A program made the translations under genes and the position numbers. A stretch of 7,671 bases of DNA, taken from positions 1 through 7,671 of the forward strand of contig UQZF01000138.1 in assembly GCA_900545455.1 (NCBI GenBank). Reading direction: 5' to 3'. Shown in pieces: positions 1 through 6,126 of this stretch. Numbering within the stretch: position 1 is the first letter of the stretch; the number at the start of each line of letters is the position of its first letter. The notes beneath the pieces are model-generated. The model was not told where the DNA came from. It did no database searches and saw nothing but the letters and a program-made list of their open reading frames with translations. This stretch comes from an uncultured Eubacteriales bacterium. GTDB lineage: Bacteria; Bacillota; Clostridia; Lachnospirales; Lachnospiraceae.

Positions 1-66
1 GGTATTACTTCTCATTTCCGTTCAATAGGACGTATATGCTTAAAGAGATATTAAAGGAACAATAAT

Positions 67-93
67 TTGAACTTGTTCAATTTAAACTTGAAC
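67..93. promoter_or_regulatory. Candidate operator with three TTGAAC half-sites
   Basis: A perfect 14-nt palindrome, TTGAACTTGTTCAA, lies at 67-80. A third half-site TTGAAC at 88-93 gives a second inverted pair, GTTCAA-N7-TTGAAC. The last half-site is also the -35 hexamer of the promoter ahead of the XRE-aminotransferase gene, so a bound dimer would block RNA polymerase. The regulator is unknown; it could be the XRE domain of the downstream protein itself or an unlinked factor. Nothing recognisable was seen in 1-66. Confidence 0.5.
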
Positions 94-116
94 TTAATGA
101 GACGGTGTGCTATCAT
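88..116 (+). promoter_or_regulatory. Sigma-A-type promoter for the XRE-aminotransferase gene
   Basis: TTGAAC at 88-93, a 17-nt spacer and TATCAT at 111-116 make a good vegetative promoter. The start point would be near 123, giving a 5' leader of roughly 228 nt before the ATG at 351. Confidence 0.6.
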
Positions 117-121
117 GACAT

Positions 122-136
122 AGGAGCAATATGTAA
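122..136 (+). other. Start-stop mini-ORF (ATG TAA) with its own SD
   Basis: AGGAG (122-126) is followed 4 nt later by ATG (131-133) and immediately by TAA (134-136). It sits at the predicted 5' end of the leader transcript. It could load and release ribosomes just before the long hairpin, or it may be chance. No peptide is made beyond the initiator residue. Confidence 0.25.
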
Positions 137-143
137 ATCACAG

Positions 144-333
144 ATATTTGCGATGGAAAAGCAGGCACATAACAGTTGTGCGATTTTACTATATTGCAAG
201 CCGGGTACTTTATTGCCGTCAGTGTTTAGCGGCTGTATTTTAGCCGCTTATGCACTGTTACGAGCAATAACGTAGCGAGAGCGTGCCCGGCGGTAATATA
301 GCAAAATCGTACAACGTCAGGTTTTGCAAATAT
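144..333 (+). ncRNA. Very long imperfect hairpin in the alaA-like leader (structured RNA or MITE-like repeat)
   Basis: Nested complementary arms seen by eye: 144-151 with 326-333; 175-197 with 293-315 (22 of 23 positions pair, two as G-U); 200-208 with 283-291 (one G-U); 210-216 with 264-270; 220-224 with 253-257; 228-234 with 242-248, closed by a 7-nt loop. The 12 nt at 271-282 bulge out on the right side. Three of the four non-Watson-Crick positions in the long arms are G-U on the + strand, which slightly favours a + strand RNA over a recent DNA palindrome. The structure ends 7 nt before the Shine-Dalgarno at 341-346. It matches no riboswitch class I know. A palindromic mobile repeat (MITE) is the main alternative. 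Confidence 0.6.
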
Positions 334-350
334 TTATTTTAGGAGGAAGC

Positions 351-1889
351 ATGTCAAATATAGCGCAGCGCCTTAAAGACGCGATGGAGGCCAAGGGGTA
401 TAAGCAGGTGGACGTGATTCGTCTTGCGGAGCCTATTGGCCGTGAATATGGTGTACGCATCGGCAAGAGCCACATGAGCCAGTATCTGAGTGGAAAGAGC
501 GAACCAAGGAAGGATATTCTGAAGGTACTTGCAAAAACACTTGAGGTAGATGAAAACTGGCTCGGAGGAGTGGATGATGCAGAAAATAAGACAGAAAAAA
601 CAGAAAGTTCAAGTGAAAAAGAAAGTTCAAATAAAGCATATGAAACATGCGCAGAGAATATGGGAGATAATGTTATGAGACAGTTTTCAAAATCATCTAA
701 GCTTGATAATGTATTATATGATGTAAGAGGTCCTGTTGTTGAGGAGGCTAACCGCATGGCTGACGCGGGAATGCATATCCTTAAGCTCAATATCGGAAAT
801 CCCGCACCGTTCGGTTTCAGGGCACCTGAGGAAGTTGTGTACGATATGAGACAGCAGCTCACGGATTGTGAGGGTTATTCGGATTCTAAGGGACTTTTCT
901 CGGCAAGAAAGGCAATCATGCAGTATGCACAGTTAAAGAATATTCCGAATGTGGAGATTAACGATATTTATACCGGAAACGGAGTCAGCGAGCTTATCAA
1001 TCTGAGTATGCAGGCATTGCTTGACGACGGCGATGAGATTTTGATACCGTCACCTGATTATCCGCTATGGACTGCAACAGCGACACTTGCGGGCGGCAAG
1101 GTGGTGCATTATCTTTGTGATGAGCAGTCCGACTGGAATCCCGATATTGACGATATTAAGAAAAAAGTCAATTCTAAGACAAAGGCAATCGTTATCATAA
1201 ATCCTAACAACCCTACGGGGGCACTTTATCCGAAGGAGGTGTTGGAGCAGATAGTTCAGATTGCAAGAGAAAACCAGCTTATTATTTTTTCGGATGAGAT
1301 ATACGACAGACTTGTGATGGACGACGGCGAGCATATTTCGATAGCTTCGCTTGCACCGGACGTGTTCTGCGTGACCTTCAGCGGGCTTTCAAAGTCACAC
1401 ATGATAGCAGGTTTCAGAGTAGGCTGGATGATTCTCAGCGGAAACAAGGAGGCTGCAAAGGACTACATTGAGGGTATCAACATGCTCTCCAACATGCGCC
1501 TCTGCTCAAATGTTCCTGCGCAGTCAATCGTTCAGACGGCACTCGGCGGTTACCAGAGCGTTAAGAACTACATCGTTCCGGGTGGACGTATCTATGAGCA
1601 GAGAGAGTTCATGTACAAGGCGATAAACGATATTCCGGGACTCAGCGTTGTGAAGCCTAAGGCTGCATTTTATGCATTCCCTAAGATTGATGTCAAGAAG
1701 TTCAACATCACCAACGATGAGAAATTTGCTTACGATTTCCTCAAGGAGAAGAAAGTGCTCTTAGTTCACGGCGGAGGTTTCAACTGGAAACAGCCTGATC
1801 ATTTCAGAATTGTGTACCTGCCGCGTGTTGAGGTGCTTGAGGAGGCACTCGGAAAACTGGGTGAATTTTTGCAGACTTATCGTCAGTAA
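351..1889 (+). CDS. alaA: XRE-type HTH fused to AlaA-like alanine aminotransferase
   Basis: 512 aa. Start chosen at ATG 351 with AGGAGG at 341-346; the TTG at 324 is rejected. Residues about 4-73 are an XRE/Cro-type helix-turn-helix with the HMSQYLSGKSEPR recognition-helix pattern. Residues about 74-108 are a charged Ser/Glu/Lys linker. Residues 109-512 are a complete class I PLP-dependent aminotransferase that strongly resembles E. coli AlaA (from memory: KLNIGNPAPFGF, GNGVSELI, MRLCxNVPAQ, TALGGYQS). Catalytic residues are present: NPNNPTG 284-290 (N287), D315 and Y318 of SDEIYD, PLP lysine K348 in GLSKS, and substrate-carboxylate R486. AlaA converts pyruvate and glutamate to alanine and 2-oxoglutarate in the cytosol. 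An intact enzyme suggests real catalysis, possibly with PLP or substrate-responsive DNA binding as in MocR/GntR fusions, but here with an XRE domain. That regulatory role is inference. Confidence 0.9.
   Translation: MSNIAQRLKDAMEAKGYKQVDVIRLAEPIGREYGVRIGKSHMSQYLSGKSEPRKDILKVLAKTLEVDENWLGGVDDAENKTEKTESSSEKESSNKAYETCAENMGDNVMRQFSKSSKLDNVLYDVRGPVVEEANRMADAGMHILKLNIGNPAPFGFRAPEEVVYDMRQQLTDCEGYSDSKGLFSARKAIMQYAQLKNIPNVEINDIYTGNGVSELINLSMQALLDDGDEILIPSPDYPLWTATATLAGGKVVHYLCDEQSDWNPDIDDIKKKVNSKTKAIVIINPNNPTGALYPKEVLEQIVQIARENQLIIFSDEIYDRLVMDDGEHISIASLAPDVFCVTFSGLSKSHMIAGFRVGWMILSGNKEAAKDYIEGINMLSNMRLCSNVPAQSIVQTALGGYQSVKNYIVPGGRIYEQREFMYKAINDIPGLSVVKPKAAFYAFPKIDVKKFNITNDEKFAYDFLKEKKVLLVHGGGFNWKQPDHFRIVYLPRVEVLEEALGKLGEFLQTYRQ
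663..677 (+). promoter_or_regulatory. Possible internal ribosome start for the free aminotransferase domain
   Basis: GGGAGAT (663-669) lies just ahead of an in-frame ATG at 675-677. Initiation there would yield MRQFSK..., a 404-residue protein with the length and N-terminus of a stand-alone AlaA. The site falls exactly at the linker/enzyme junction. Only GGAG matches the anti-SD well, so this is tentative. Confidence 0.3.
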
Positions 1890-1896
1890 AAAGATG

Positions 1897-1949
1897 CCGA
1901 TATATTTTGTATAAATTATATCAGCAAGTATTTATGAAAATAATATCGG
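1897..1949. repeat. Inverted repeat CCGATAT/ATATCGG between genes
   Basis: CCGATAT (1897-1903) and ATATCGG (1943-1949) flank a very AT-rich spacer in the 78-nt gap after the aminotransferase gene. No T-run follows, so it is not a clear terminator, and read-through into the next gene is possible. The AAGGAG of the next gene follows at 1955-1960. It could be an operator or an mRNA stem. Confidence 0.3.
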
Positions 1950-1967
1950 ATTAAAAGGAGAAGGTGC

Positions 1968-3506
1968 ATGGCTCGAAAAAATAAGGCAAAAAAGATAATA
2001 CGAATGGTGTCGGTGCTCCTTTTCCTTGCAATTCTCATACTCCCGCAGGTTTCATGGCTTATAATAAAGGCGGCATGCGGGGATAATCAGGATGTCATGG
2101 ACAGGATTGATTATGATTTGGGAGAGAACAGGGAGCTTGCCTCAATGCCTGACAGCAGCAATTTTGCAGGCATAACGGCTGACCTCGACAGCTTTTATAA
2201 CGACCATGCACCGTACCGAAGCATACTGATTACACTAAACAGAAGAATTAACAGCAGACTTGAACGGGCGTACTCCTCGAAGGTACAGCCCGTTCTTGTT
2301 GCGCTTATAGAGAATAAAAATAACGCTGCGGAAAAGGGAGATATTGCGGGAAATACGACAGAGACCTCAGGCAGGGATTACGCTGAGGAGACAGGTAAAA
2401 ATGTACCTGAAAACATAGCTGAGAGCACATCGGAAAATACATCTGAAGCTGCGTCAGGAAACAAATCGGAAAATACATCTGAAACCGCCTCAGAAAACAC
2501 ATCGAAAACTTCATCCGAGAGCACATCAGAAGGTGAAAATGAGAGAGTGTCCGAAGGTCAATCTCAAGGAGAAACTCAAAATGAGGCGGAGAGCAAAACA
2601 GACGGAGTGACGGAAGAAAATTCAAGCTATCTGCCGCCTCGTGAATTAAACGGCACCGTGTTCGGGCGTGATGACTGGATGTTCTGCAACTATGACAACA
2701 GCATCGGCTATTATTGCGGAACAAATATCATGAGCGAGCAGCAGATGAAGGACAAGCTCACGCTCATTAACAGGCTTCAACAGATATGTGACAGCCGCGG
2801 AATACAGCTTGAGTTCATGATTGCACCTAACAAGGAGCAGGTTTACTCGGAATACATGCCGACATACACGATTGAGAACACCTACAAGAGAGTGCCAAGA
2901 TTTGTCGATTATGTAAGGCAGAATTCCTCCGTTAAAATCATTTACCCGATTGAGGAGCTTTGCGCGGCGAAAGCGACAATGAGCACCTACTACAAATATG
3001 ATTCGCACTGGAATCATTACGGAAGCTTTATTGCAACGCAGGCGTTGTACAAGGACATGGGACTTGATTTTGTCGAGCCGGACAGCGTGAACTATACCGA
3101 GGAGGGATGTATATGGGGACTTGTCATAACGGCGGGACTCAGTTGGCAGGATTACGAGAGAGATTACGACCATGTTCCGATTTACAGACCGGAGGTTGAG
3201 CTTTTTAACACCGAGGGCGAAATCAATATAATTCATACCGAGAAGAGTGCGGTCTACCGAACCGATTCGACCGCGGCAAACGACAGCAATTTTGTCATGC
3301 TCGGCGACTCGTTCAGACTCTACATGATGCCGTACCTTGAGCGAGATTTCTCGCATGTGAGCATTGCACACAGGGACAATGTGCAGGATTTGACAGACGA
3401 TATACGGGATGCGGATATTCTTGTTATAGAGTGCGTTGAGAGACTTGACGACAGCCTTAACGGTACGCTTATTCAGATAATAAATATACTGGAGGCACAG
3501 CAATGA
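1968..3506 (+). CDS. Membrane-anchored DHHW-family (AlgX/AlgJ-like SGNH) protein
   Basis: 512 aa; AAGGAG at 1955-1960 supports ATG 1968. A basic N-terminus and one hydrophobic segment (about 13-33) form an uncleaved signal anchor, placing the rest outside the membrane. Residues about 52-100 carry the family N-terminal signature (GENRELASMP, then FYNDHAPYR). Residues about 117-220 are a Ser/Thr/Glu/Asn-rich low-complexity linker. Residues 221-512 are the SGNH-like domain: APNKEQVY (N288), DSHWNHY at 345-351 (D345, H347) and GDSF at 446-449 (S448), matching the Asp-His-Ser set of AlgX/AlgJ polysaccharide O-acetyltransferases. A role in O-acetylating a cell-surface glycan is likely by family. 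The MBOAT partner that usually supplies acetyl groups is not in this window. The stop overlaps the next gene's start. Confidence 0.8.
   Translation: MARKNKAKKIIRMVSVLLFLAILILPQVSWLIIKAACGDNQDVMDRIDYDLGENRELASMPDSSNFAGITADLDSFYNDHAPYRSILITLNRRINSRLERAYSSKVQPVLVALIENKNNAAEKGDIAGNTTETSGRDYAEETGKNVPENIAESTSENTSEAASGNKSENTSETASENTSKTSSESTSEGENERVSEGQSQGETQNEAESKTDGVTEENSSYLPPRELNGTVFGRDDWMFCNYDNSIGYYCGTNIMSEQQMKDKLTLINRLQQICDSRGIQLEFMIAPNKEQVYSEYMPTYTIENTYKRVPRFVDYVRQNSSVKIIYPIEELCAAKATMSTYYKYDSHWNHYGSFIATQALYKDMGLDFVEPDSVNYTEEGCIWGLVITAGLSWQDYERDYDHVPIYRPEVELFNTEGEINIIHTEKSAVYRTDSTAANDSNFVMLGDSFRLYMMPYLERDFSHVSIAHRDNVQDLTDDIRDADILVIECVERLDDSLNGTLIQIINILEAQQ
2430..2483 (+). repeat. Degenerate coding repeat (SENTSE) in the DHHW linker
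   Basis: An identical 18-nt unit, TCGGAAAATACATCTGAA, occurs at 2430-2447 and 2466-2483, 36 nt (12 codons) apart. They encode SENTSE at residues 155-160 and 167-172. Diverged copies follow to about 2540. This suggests the linker grew by slippage or duplication and may vary in length between strains. Confidence 0.7.
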
Positions 3507-4042
3507 TTGAGAAAATCGAGACGGAGCATCTTGTTCTCAGAAAAGCAAGGGAATCCGACCTTTATATTATATGGAACAATGTCTGGCGGGATGAAAATAT
3601 TGCGCGGACTATGCTGTGGCAGCCAACGTACACACTTGACGAAGCGAAGGAAAGACTTCGCAGGACGATATGTTTTCAGCAGACTTTTGACGCATTTTTT
3701 GTATGTTTGAAGGAAAATGATGAAGCGGTCGGTTTCTGCGGAGTTAAGGAGGAAGCACCGGGAGTGTTCGAGGAGTGCGGAATCTGTGTGGCGCAAAAAT
3801 GCCAGAATAAAGGTTATGCCGGGGAAATTACAGCCGCGCTGGTAACGCTGGCGTTTGAACAACTTGGCGGAGAAAAATTCATTTACGGCTGTTTTCATGA
3901 AAATGAACGTTCAGCGGCAGTATGCAAGGCGCTTGGTTTTAGATACTCACACAGCAATGACGAGGTGAGGGCATGGGATGGATATAAATACACAGCCGAT
4001 TACTACGAACTGAATAGATCGGATTGGATTGCAGCCCACTAA
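3503..4042 (+). CDS. GNAT N-acetyltransferase (RimJ/RimL-like, Acetyltransf_3 type)
   Basis: 179 aa. Its ATG (3503) overlaps the previous stop (ATGA), with GGAGG at 3491-3495, so the two genes are probably translationally coupled. The start IETEHLVLRKARESDL is typical of the RimJ-like branch. The acetyl-CoA pyrophosphate-binding motif QxxGxA is at residues 101-106 (QNKGYA), and NERSAAVCKALGF is the usual late GNAT motif. Members acetylate ribosomal protein N-termini, amino sugars, antibiotics or other small amines; the substrate cannot be told here. Coupling to a DHHW protein hints at a shared cell-envelope or acetylation role, but this is weak inference. No terminator was recognised after it. 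Confidence 0.85.
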   Translation: MIEKIETEHLVLRKARESDLYIIWNNVWRDENIARTMLWQPTYTLDEAKERLRRTICFQQTFDAFFVCLKENDEAVGFCGVKEEAPGVFEECGICVAQKCQNKGYAGEITAALVTLAFEQLGGEKFIYGCFHENERSAAVCKALGFRYSHSNDEVRAWDGYKYTADYYELNRSDWIAAH

Positions 4043-4067
4043 CCGGAATAAATCAAATCTTTTGCCC

Positions 4068-4096
4068 TTGATAAAGATGTAGGTTTATTGTATTAT
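4068..4096 (+). promoter_or_regulatory. Promoter of guaA
   Basis: TTGATA (4068-4073), a 17-nt spacer and TATTAT (4091-4096) form a near-consensus sigma-A promoter in the gap after the GNAT gene. The expected start near 4103 gives a leader of about 140 nt. An overlapping TATAAT at 4096-4101 lacks a properly spaced -35. Confidence 0.6.
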
Positions 4097-4139
4097 ATAA
4101 TAAGTCCATCAAAAGGTATAAGCAGAACAGGGTGATAGC

Positions 4140-4214
4140 CCGGTTTGCGAATGGATGTAATAAGTTTATAAACCGGATAAACATAACGGCTTGTCATAGT
4201 CACGACTGTTTATC
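4140..4214 (+). promoter_or_regulatory. guaA leader with two overlapping stems
   Basis: Stem 1 pairs CCGGTTT (4140-4146) with AAACCGG (4170-4176). Stem 2 pairs GATAAACA (4176-4183) with TGTTTATC (4207-4214). They share G4176, so they stack or compete. The leader lacks the TTTCTACC-type core of the purine riboswitch often found ahead of guanine genes, and no U-rich terminator is visible. It may control translation, since it ends 18 nt before the SD. The ligand or mechanism is unknown. Confidence 0.4.
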
Positions 4215-4245
4215 TGTTTTAAAAAAATATACAGGAGGATACAAA

Positions 4246-5874
4246 ATGAGCAGAGAAATGGTAGTCGTTATTGACTTTGGCGGTCAGTACAACCAGCTGG
4301 TTGCGAGACGTGTCAGGGAATGTAACGTATACTGTGAGATATACTCATACAAGACGGACATCGAGAAGATTAAAGCGATGAACCCGAAGGGCATTATTCT
4401 TACCGGCGGTCCTAACAGCTGTTATGAGCCGGGTGCACCAACCTGCACGGAGGAGCTTTTTAATCTCGGAGTACCTGTACTTGGATTGTGCTACGGAGCC
4501 CAGCTTATGATGCATGTTCTCGGAGGCAAGGTAGAGAAAGCGCCTGTGCGTGAGTACGGCAAGACGGAAGTTTTCGTTGATACAACATCACCTTTATTTA
4601 AGGGCGTGGGAAACCCTGCATCAGACATTGCGGGAATTACATGCGACGACCACAAGAGTGACACGAACGCCACATCCTGCTGGATGAGCCATTTTGACTA
4701 TATATCAAAGATTGCTCCGGGCTTCAGAATCGTGGCGCATACGGCTGACTGTCCTGTAGCTGCCGCACAGAATGAGGCAAAGAATCTCTATGCAATCCAG
4801 TTCCACCCTGAGGTTCTTCACACAATCGAGGGCACCAAGATGCTTGAGAACTATGTAAAGAACGTATGCGGCTGCGTGGGCGACTGGAAGATGGATTCCT
4901 TCGTTGAAAATACAATAAAAGATATTCGCGCAAAAGTCGGCGACGGCAAGGTTTTGCTTGCACTCTCAGGCGGTGTGGATTCCTCCGTTGCGGCTGGTCT
5001 TTTGTCAAGAGCAATCGGCAAGCAGCTCACCTGCGTGTTCGTAGACCACGGCCTTCTTCGTAAGAACGAAGGCGATGAGGTTGAGGCGGTATTCGGTCCT
5101 TCAGGTCAGTTCGACCTCAACTTTATCAGAGTTAACGCACAGGAGAGATATTACAGCAAGCTCGCAGGTGTCACAGAGCCTGAGCGCAAGCGTAAAATAA
5201 TCGGTGAGGAGTTCATCCGCGTATTCGAGGAGGAAGCCAAGAAAATCGGTGCTGTTGACTTCCTTGCACAGGGAACAATCTACCCGGATGTCGTTGAGTC
5301 AGGTCTTGGCGGCGAATCCGCAGTAATCAAGTCCCACCACAACGTCGGAGGTCTCCCTGACTTCGTCGACTTCAAGGAAATCATCGAACCGCTCCGCGAC
5401 CTCTTCAAGGACGAGGTCCGCAAGGCTGGTCTTGAGCTCGGAATACCTGAGCGTCTCGTATTCCGCCAGCCGTTCCCGGGTCCGGGACTCGGAATCCGAA
5501 TCATCGGTGAGGTCAATGCTGATAAGGTTCGAATTGTCCAGGACGCCGATGCAATCTACCGCGAGGAGGTTGACAAGGCCGTCGAAGCCTACAGAAGCGA
5601 GCACGGCGCCGCACCTTCATGGATGCCTAACCAGTACTTTGCCGCACTCACCAACATGCGCTCAGTCGGCGTCATGGGTGACGAGCGAACCTACGACTAT
5701 GCGGTTGCACTCCGTGCAGTCAACACCATCGATTTCATGACCGCCGAATCGGCGCAGATACCTTTCGAGGTGCTCCAGACAGTCATGAGCCGAATAATAA
5801 ACGAGGTAAGAGGAGTCAATCGAGTATTCTATGATTTGACCAGTAAGCCACCTGGGACGATTGAGTTCGAATAA
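4246..5874 (+). CDS. guaA: GMP synthase (glutamine-hydrolysing)
   Basis: 542 aa, somewhat longer than many bacterial GuaA proteins. AGGAGG at 4233-4238 fixes ATG 4246. It converts XMP, ATP and glutamine to GMP, the last step of GMP synthesis, in the cytosol. The N-terminal class I glutamine amidotransferase (about 6-200) has catalytic Cys82 in GLCYGAQL and His187/Glu189 in FHPEV. The ATP-pyrophosphatase domain has the PP-loop SGGVDSSV at 241-248 and downstream GTIYPDVVES and IKSHHNVGGLP. The C-terminal dimerisation domain (FRQPFPGPGLGIR to KPPGTIEFE) is complete. Extra length lies in a loop near residues 125-145 (Asp/Ser/Thr-rich, before WMSHFD) and around AYRSEHGAAPSWMP. The 3' end abuts an integrative element without disrupting the reading frame. 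Confidence 0.97.
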   Translation: MSREMVVVIDFGGQYNQLVARRVRECNVYCEIYSYKTDIEKIKAMNPKGIILTGGPNSCYEPGAPTCTEELFNLGVPVLGLCYGAQLMMHVLGGKVEKAPVREYGKTEVFVDTTSPLFKGVGNPASDIAGITCDDHKSDTNATSCWMSHFDYISKIAPGFRIVAHTADCPVAAAQNEAKNLYAIQFHPEVLHTIEGTKMLENYVKNVCGCVGDWKMDSFVENTIKDIRAKVGDGKVLLALSGGVDSSVAAGLLSRAIGKQLTCVFVDHGLLRKNEGDEVEAVFGPSGQFDLNFIRVNAQERYYSKLAGVTEPERKRKIIGEEFIRVFEEEAKKIGAVDFLAQGTIYPDVVESGLGGESAVIKSHHNVGGLPDFVDFKEIIEPLRDLFKDEVRKAGLELGIPERLVFRQPFPGPGLGIRIIGEVNADKVRIVQDADAIYREEVDKAVEAYRSEHGAAPSWMPNQYFAALTNMRSVGVMGDERTYDYAVALRAVNTIDFMTAESAQIPFEVLQTVMSRIINEVRGVNRVFYDLTSKPPGTIEFE

Positions 5875-5878
5875 ATCG
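5858..5878. other. guaA: Candidate att core at the guaA stop codon
   Basis: CGATT (5858-5862) and AATCG (5874-5878) form a dyad around an 11-nt centre that includes the last guaA codons and stop. This is the arrangement expected of core-type sites for a tyrosine recombinase. No second copy is in the window. Confidence 0.4.
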
Positions 5879-5932
5879 AGTTGCTTAAAAAAGCCAGTGT
5901 TTATGCGGGTTTCAGCGATTTCGATTAGTCTT

Positions 5933-5982
5933 TTGATAACAAATTGATAACAGTCATAGCAAGTGCCATTATTCTTGTTATC
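5933..5982. repeat. GATAAC repeats, candidate integrase arm-type sites
   Basis: TTGATAAC occurs at 5933-5940 and 5944-5951, 11 nt apart (about one helical turn). An inverted copy TTGTTATC lies at 5975-5982. Short repeats within 100 bp of an attachment core are typical of the arm sites bound by the integrase N-terminal domain or of Xis sites. Assignment is by position and pattern only. Confidence 0.4.
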
Positions 5983-6052
5983 CAGTGGTTTATGGGTAAC
6001 GGAACAATTAACAGGTGGCTTGCAGACTAAAGTTCGGAGCTTGGCTCTGAAC
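5977..6052 (+). other. Two hairpins upstream of the terminator
   Basis: GTTATCCA (5977-5984) pairs with TGGGTAAC (5993-6000) with one G-U. GTTCGGAGC (6032-6040) pairs with GCTCTGAAC (6044-6052) with one G-U and a TTG loop. With the terminator at 6072-6114 they make a three-stem RNA-like unit in a stretch with no convincing ORF. A weak promoter-like TTGATA (5944-5949), N17, CATTAT (5967-5972) lies just ahead. Confidence 0.35.
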
Positions 6053-6071
6053 AAATTCCATATTATAAACT

Positions 6072-6114
6072 AAGCCCTTAGCTGTGGTTAATAACCATAG
6101 TTAAGGGCTTTTTT
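6072..6114 (+). terminator. Strong intrinsic terminator
   Basis: AAGCCCTTA and following bases (6072-6088) pair with 6094-6110 in a helix of about 17 bp containing two G-U pairs. It runs into six Ts (6109-6114). The orientation suits rightward transcripts: guaA read-through or a small RNA from 5975 on. The opposite strand lacks a comparable T-run, so it is a poorer terminator for the leftward XRE gene. Confidence 0.9.
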
Positions 6115-6126
6115 GTCGTTGCCAAA

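Noticed and set aside
324..350. TTG at 324 as start of the XRE-aminotransferase
   Set aside because: It lies inside the leader hairpin with no SD; ATG 351 has AGGAGG and begins exactly at the HTH domain.
317..862. 181-residue reverse open frame under the XRE-aminotransferase gene
   Set aside because: Shadow of a clearly coding forward frame; Ser/Phe-rich with no recognisable domain.
2430..2540. Repeat-spacer pattern resembling a small CRISPR
   Set aside because: The repeats are in-frame, codon-sized, degenerate and encode a Ser/Glu/Thr linker; no unique spacers or cas genes.
2646..3503. 285-residue reverse-strand open frame inside the DHHW gene
   Set aside because: Shadow frame: the forward protein has clear domains and catalytic motifs, and the reverse protein has no recognisable domain.
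4103..4240. Purine (guanine) or PRPP riboswitch ahead of guaA
   Set aside because: Expected by context, but the conserved purine-aptamer core and the ykkC-type motifs are not present.
4132..4245. Upstream in-frame extension of guaA
   Set aside because: The added residues are unlike GuaA and the strong AGGAGG at 4233-4238 serves ATG 4246. The stretch is better read as leader RNA.
5662..6054. 130-residue reverse open frame across the guaA 3' end
   Set aside because: Overlaps highly conserved guaA coding sequence and the candidate att region; no domain or upstream SD recognised.
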